A stretch of 38,025 bases of DNA from Mariniblastus sp. (GTDB taxonomy: Bacteria; Planctomycetota; Planctomycetia; Pirellulales; Pirellulaceae). Position 1 is the stretch's first letter. Every line of letters begins with the position of its first letter. Shown one piece after another: positions 34,237-38,025 of this stretch. Below the pieces are notes generated by a model. That model was not told where the DNA came from, made no database searches, and was given only the letters and a program-made list of their open reading frames with translations. The position numbers and the translations under genes were made by a program. The stretch covers positions 1 to 38,025 of the forward strand of contig WTFU01000153.1 in assembly GCA_011523945.1 (NCBI GenBank), given 5' to 3'.

Positions 34237-34776
34237 AATTTGATTTCGTGGTTAGTATTCGCTCTGCGATTGTCTTAATTTACGTTGGCGGAGTTAGGGC
34301 TTAGTTGATTTCAGATTTGTTTGCATCATGGAACAAGGTGCGGATGAACTTCTTGAACGCTTGGGAAAATAACGAGAGTGCTGTCACACTATGACTGTCG
34401 CTTGTTAAGATTTAACGGTTGAAATGATTACTCCAATTCGGGATCCCTAAAAAGTGAATTGGGGAATGCGTTTTGAATTAGTATTCGTAAGCAGCCAGCA
34501 GTTGTTCCCCAAGATGGTGTCGTAAAGCCCCTGTTTCTTGCAGCTTGGCAGTTTTTAACACGCAGGAATATAAATTCTCAGTTTCAATGTCGGGCTTCCG
34601 ATAATGAGGGTGGACGACCCGTTGTCCACCGATTCCGTGTTTTTCTGATTTTGTACCGGCAGCAAATAGTTGGGCTGGAAAATCAGCTAAGTGATTAGGT
34701 TTTACCAAACAGCCAAGCAAGTCGTTGCTTGGAAAACACGCGGGTCGATTTGATTCTCATCGAGGAGATTGGATAG
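34237..34776. other. Intergenic region between acs and the WD40 gene
   Basis: 540 bases. No terminator with a T run is seen after acs. A minus-strand frame at 34478-34720 is open but starts with TTG, has no ribosome binding site and no recognisable family. The last bases include GAGGAGATT before the WD40 gene's start. Nothing else is recognised. Confidence 0.4.
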
Positions 34777-35838
34777 ATGATTCCGCGTCGGCAATTTATT
34801 GGATCACTTGCGGCACTGGCGGCAGGTGGAGTGAGTCAGGTTCGAGCAAGTGGTGGATTGAATGCTGAAGCCCGTCCGCTGGATTGGAAATATGAAATAA
34901 TCGAGCCAATGCCAAAAAAAGGGTCTTCGCGGCGCCCCGTCGTTACTGGTGTTAGTCTTCAACCAGGTGGAGATTTGTTGGCAATTGCAGGGGATAATCA
35001 TCTCGTTTCGATTTATGACACAGGAAAACAAAACTTCCCGAAAACGTTGGATGTGCACGAGGATTGGATTCGTGCGGTAACGTTTTCTCCTAATGGGAAA
35101 TTTTTAGCAACTGCCGGTAATGATCATCGACTGTGTTTGTGGAGTACCGGTCAACTGGAGCATCCAGTTTTTTCTAGTGAAAATCCGGCCGCAATCATTG
35201 ATTTAGCGTTTTCACCCAAGGGTGATCAAATTGCCACGGTTGGATTCGAATCCCAGCTGAGAGTTTTTGATGTAGTCAGTGGGAAGCAGCTACTGCGATT
35301 TGAGTGCCCTAGTAGCGACAATCATTCCGTCGCTTTTTCTCCAGACGGAAAGACGATTTCGGTCGGTGGTCGCAGCGGTAACATTCGAAGTTGGGATTTA
35401 GAAGGCGGTAGGCTCGTTTATGATCGAAAGTTGCATCGGCAGCGTGTGAGATCGCTTGAATTCATGCCTGACGGTCGCCTTCTAAGCGTAAGCGATGACC
35501 AGGTTATTAAAGTTACCGATTTAAAAGATTCTGCCCGGTCGACCAATTTTGAAAGAGGGTTCTCAAAACTATTCGCTGCTGCTGTGTTGGGGCCAAACTT
35601 AATTGCAACCGGCGGCAGTAATAACTTAATTGACATCTGGAATGTCGAACCTAAGCCAACTCATTTGGGATCTTTGGGAAAGCACACTGGAACGGTGTCT
35701 TGCCTTGAATACCAAAACTCAAAACTGGTTTCTGGGAGTTTTGACACATTCGTCATTATTTGGAATGTGGATCGACAAAAAAATGGACCGCTACAGCGTC
35801 ACACGCAAAAAAACGGCTGGAATCGAATTTTGAACTGA
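34777..35838 (+). CDS. Exported WD40 beta-propeller protein with Tat-type leader
   Basis: 353 residues, ATG with GGAG nine bases upstream. The leader PRRQFIGSLAALAAGGVSQV carries twin arginines followed by a hydrophobic stretch, as for Tat export. WD40 repeats fill the rest: VTGVSLQPGGDLLAIAGDNH, IRAVTFSPNGKFLATAGNDH, IIDLAFSPKGDQIATVGFES, NHSVAFSPDGKTISVGGRSG, VRSLEFMPDGRLLSVSDDQ, a diverged blade near LIATGGSNNLIDIWN, and SCLEYQNSKLVSGSFDTFVI, enough for a seven-bladed propeller. Such proteins are interaction scaffolds; partner unknown. It precedes the giant surface protein gene by 70 bases and may be co-transcribed. Confidence 0.9.
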   Translation: MIPRRQFIGSLAALAAGGVSQVRASGGLNAEARPLDWKYEIIEPMPKKGSSRRPVVTGVSLQPGGDLLAIAGDNHLVSIYDTGKQNFPKTLDVHEDWIRAVTFSPNGKFLATAGNDHRLCLWSTGQLEHPVFSSENPAAIIDLAFSPKGDQIATVGFESQLRVFDVVSGKQLLRFECPSSDNHSVAFSPDGKTISVGGRSGNIRSWDLEGGRLVYDRKLHRQRVRSLEFMPDGRLLSVSDDQVIKVTDLKDSARSTNFERGFSKLFAAAVLGPNLIATGGSNNLIDIWNVEPKPTHLGSLGKHTGTVSCLEYQNSKLVSGSFDTFVIIWNVDRQKNGPLQRHTQKNGWNRILN

Positions 35839-35895
35839 GTCGATTGCCAACCTTGCTAAATAAATCTAATCAACGCAACAACCAAGCTTTTACAT

Positions 35896-35900
35896 GGAGG
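35896..35900 (+). promoter_or_regulatory. Perfect Shine-Dalgarno for the TTG start at 35909
   Basis: GGAGG ends 8 bases before the TTG at 35909, ideal spacing. It overlaps the rival in-frame ATG at 35894, which itself has no ribosome binding site. This decides the start of the surface protein in favour of TTG. Confidence 0.7.
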
Positions 35901-35908
35901 TAAGAGAA

Positions 35909-38025
35909 TTGGGTCTTATCAAAACTATCGCTGATCGTCTTAAAGGCAAGAATTCAGCAACGGCTAATCTTCCTAGCGGTAAAGATGCACTGCTTCGTCG
36001 TTGTTACTTTGAGGTAATGGAACAGCGGCGTGTGCTGTCTGCTGATCCGGTTGTCGCTGCCGTTACTTATTTCGAAGGTGACGCAGGGCAGGATACTACG
36101 CCTGACCATTTTGAAGTCAGCTTCGAAGGTGGTGCTGAGTCTACTTCGTTGTCACAGTTTACAATTAACGGCGACCAAGATGGAACTTCAAGCCTTTCTG
36201 ACGGTGATATGTTCTTTGACGTGACAGCAGGTTTGCCAGGGACTGGTGGATTTCATGATTTTCAGTTCGATGCCACCAACAGCCAAGGGTTAACCGCTGC
36301 TGATATTCAGTCATTTGAGGTGTCTGCGGACGGACTGCAGTTGACTGTTTCGGTGGACAATTTCAAGGCAGGTGATGTTCTTGCCTTCACTCTGGATGTT
36401 GACGAGGTCGAGAGATTTCGCGTTGATAAAATTGCTTCCGGAGTCGAATTTGAGGGGTCACTGTTTGAAGCAGTGTTTGCGGACGATAATTACACATTTG
36501 AATCCCAAACCGTTGCCATCATAACAACGCTCGAAGACGGGTATGTGCAGCCGCAGCAGTCGGGTGTCTTTTTTGATGAATACGATCACCTGTTCTCTAC
36601 CGGCGGCAACCTGGCGGAACAAACACTCGGTTTGACTGCAGATAATGCAGACGGTAGTTCTGATCGAACGGCCGGTGCAATCGAAGCATTCAATTTGATT
36701 CCCAAGCCAATTTCAATCTCAGGCAATGTCTCTACTGATGCAGAACTGGATTGTGACGGTGGGCATTCTCCGGTAGGAATCGTCGGTGTTGGCTTAACTC
36801 TCGAGCGATTAGACGTAAGTTCGGGGCAGTATGAAATTGTGGCGACTACCGTAACTGATCAACAGGGGAACTATGAATTCTCAGCTGAGCTTCAGTTAGA
36901 GCCGGGAGTGTTTCGAGTCGTTGAGACTCAGCCCGACGGTTACTTAAGTGTTGGTGAGTCAGTTGGCACCGCTGGTGGCGTCGCCAGCACCAACGTGATT
37001 TCTGGTATTGATCTTTCAGTCGGGGGCGTTTCTGGAGTTGGCTATGATTTCACTGAAGTCAAGCCGGCGACCTTGTCAGGAAATGTCTGGTCTGATGACA
37101 ACGACAACGGGATTTTAGATACAGGGGAACCTGGGATTGCGAATGTGCTCATTAAAGTGACACGCGTTGATTCTGGTGTTTCCGGATCGACCGATCCGTT
37201 CTCTGATTTCGGATCAGTCTATGTTAGGACTGATGCTGCCGGCCATTACGAGGTGGATGCCTTGCCGCCGGGAATCTATGAGATTCAGGAGGTCAACGAG
37301 AACAATGGCGCTCAGGATCCTCTTGCAGGGTATCTCGACGGCAAGGACAGTGTTGGCTCAGTAGGAAGTGCTCAAATTGGTGTTCAGTCAAACGACAAAT
37401 TTAGTGAGATACAACTATGTGCGGAAGCAAGCGGTGCGGAGTACAACTTCGGTGAAATACGCCCCGCTGAAATTAGTGGTACGGTTTGGCACGACTCCAA
37501 CGATGATGGAGTAATTCAGTCGAACGAGAACCGCCTTGGAAATGTGGTTGTCCAGTTGTTCGATAAACAAGGCAATGCGTTGTCGGAAACGCGCACTGAC
37601 ATCGAAGGTCACTATCAGTTTGACCGGCTCTACCCGGGTGAGTATCTCGTGCGTGAAATTCAGCCAGTAGGATACACCGATGGTCAAGACTCGATCGGGC
37701 AGATTAACGGAGTTACCAGTGGCGAATACCTAACCGACGATGAGTTTTGTGTGAAACTAGATGCTGGAGATAAAGGGAGAAATTACGATTTCGCCGAATT
37801 GAAAGCTGCTTCGATTTCGGGACAGGTACACGCGGACGCGAATGGTGACTGCACCTTTGATGCCACAGCGGGTGATTTGCCATTGGCAAATGTGAGGTTA
37901 GTTCTGGTTGACAGTAATGGTACCGAAGTCGCTCGAACGGTGACCGATGCTGACGGGAAGTACTCTTTTGAAGATCTCGCGCCCGGGAAGTATTCTGTCC
38001 GGGAGTTCTCTCCGCTGGGTTACCT
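35909..38025 (+). CDS. Giant LEPR-XLL / SdrD-B-like surface protein (partial, 3' end outside window)
   Basis: Open for 705 codons to the edge of the window with no stop. The first 35 residues are basic, then YFEVMEQRRVLSADPV (about 35-50) matches the LEPR-XLL-type motif at the N-terminus of planctomycete extracellular proteins. A beta-rich region (about 50-260) follows, without a recognised domain. Four SdrD/Cna-B-like domains start near residues 268, 389, 522 and 636 (ISGNV, LSGNVW, ISGTVW, ISGQV), each with G-x-Y-x-F/V and a P-G-x-Y-x-V-R/Q-E strand; several also contain acidic Ca-binding-like loops (DDNDNG, DSNDDG). Such domains form rigid stalks of adhesins. C-terminal anchoring parts are outside the window. 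Cell-surface or biofilm role inferred. Confidence 0.88.
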   Translation, partial: MGLIKTIADRLKGKNSATANLPSGKDALLRRCYFEVMEQRRVLSADPVVAAVTYFEGDAGQDTTPDHFEVSFEGGAESTSLSQFTINGDQDGTSSLSDGDMFFDVTAGLPGTGGFHDFQFDATNSQGLTAADIQSFEVSADGLQLTVSVDNFKAGDVLAFTLDVDEVERFRVDKIASGVEFEGSLFEAVFADDNYTFESQTVAIITTLEDGYVQPQQSGVFFDEYDHLFSTGGNLAEQTLGLTADNADGSSDRTAGAIEAFNLIPKPISISGNVSTDAELDCDGGHSPVGIVGVGLTLERLDVSSGQYEIVATTVTDQQGNYEFSAELQLEPGVFRVVETQPDGYLSVGESVGTAGGVASTNVISGIDLSVGGVSGVGYDFTEVKPATLSGNVWSDDNDNGILDTGEPGIANVLIKVTRVDSGVSGSTDPFSDFGSVYVRTDAAGHYEVDALPPGIYEIQEVNENNGAQDPLAGYLDGKDSVGSVGSAQIGVQSNDKFSEIQLCAEASGAEYNFGEIRPAEISGTVWHDSNDDGVIQSNENRLGNVVVQLFDKQGNALSETRTDIEGHYQFDRLYPGEYLVREIQPVGYTDGQDSIGQINGVTSGEYLTDDEFCVKLDAGDKGRNYDFAELKAASISGQVHADANGDCTFDATAGDLPLANVRLVLVDSNGTEVARTVTDADGKYSFEDLAPGKYSVREFSPLGY

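Noticed and set aside
34478-34720. 80-codon minus-strand frame between acs and the WD40 gene
   Set aside because: TTG start, no ribosome binding site, no recognisable family pattern. I treat it as a chance frame or a decayed remnant at best.

Overview
The window reads as a chromosomal segment of a planctomycete, most likely of the Pirellulales/Rhodopirellula type. This is inference from three things: an unfinished extracellular protein at the right end that opens with the LEPR-XLL-like motif typical of planctomycete surface proteins and continues with tandem SdrD/Cna-B-like domains; several secreted proteins of planctomycete style (PQQ-like propeller, WD40 protein with a Tat-type leader, a protein with an STN-like C-terminus); and frequent GTG/TTG starts with weak Shine-Dalgarno signals. 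I see no insertion sequence, prophage, CRISPR array or rRNA. Gene order is mosaic, with short operons on both strands.

Layout. 1-3067: small proteins (a HAMP-like membrane protein, a protein resembling the type II/IV secretion ATPase N-domain, ribosomal protein S21 with a clean terminator, an acidic coiled protein). 3183-7651: a UbiB/AarF kinase-like protein divergent from a PQQ-propeller protein and an exported isoaspartyl peptidase/asparaginase. 7679-12848 (all minus): an exported STN-like protein, a PAP2 phosphatase paired with an UPF0104/LPG-synthase-type membrane protein, a stand-alone FIST sensor protein and a Gly-rich exported protein. 13126-15993: a YeaQ/GlsB small membrane protein, an M50 site-2-protease-like protein and an RmlD-like SDR that has lost its catalytic lysine. 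16131-18644: trpF, then ahcY behind a structured promoter/leader and ahead of a textbook terminator. 18888-21117: an exported helical protein and a DUF1015 protein. 21118-23413: a complete parABS locus, with two parS sites directly upstream of overlapping parA-parB. 23576-24281: tRNA-Pro(UGG) and a MaoC-like hydratase.

24697-31534 is a compact exopolysaccharide-type module: a Wzz-like chain-length protein, an ExeA/XrtA-associated-type AAA ATPase with a very long acidic tail, a BY-kinase-like protein whose Walker A is destroyed, galE, and a DPM1-like family 2 glycosyltransferase. It mirrors the Wzz/ExeA-like-ATPase/tyrosine-autokinase trio of exosortase-linked EPS loci, but no exosortase is visible here and the kinase looks catalytically dead. 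This is the best candidate for an unusual system.

31588-38025: a VOC protein, acs behind a strong promoter with an overlapping inverted repeat, a WD40 protein, and the truncated surface protein starting at a TTG chosen by a perfect GGAGG. Other points worth a second look are the ahcY control region, the two parS sites about six helical turns apart, and the rhomboid-style C-terminal tail on the M50 protease.
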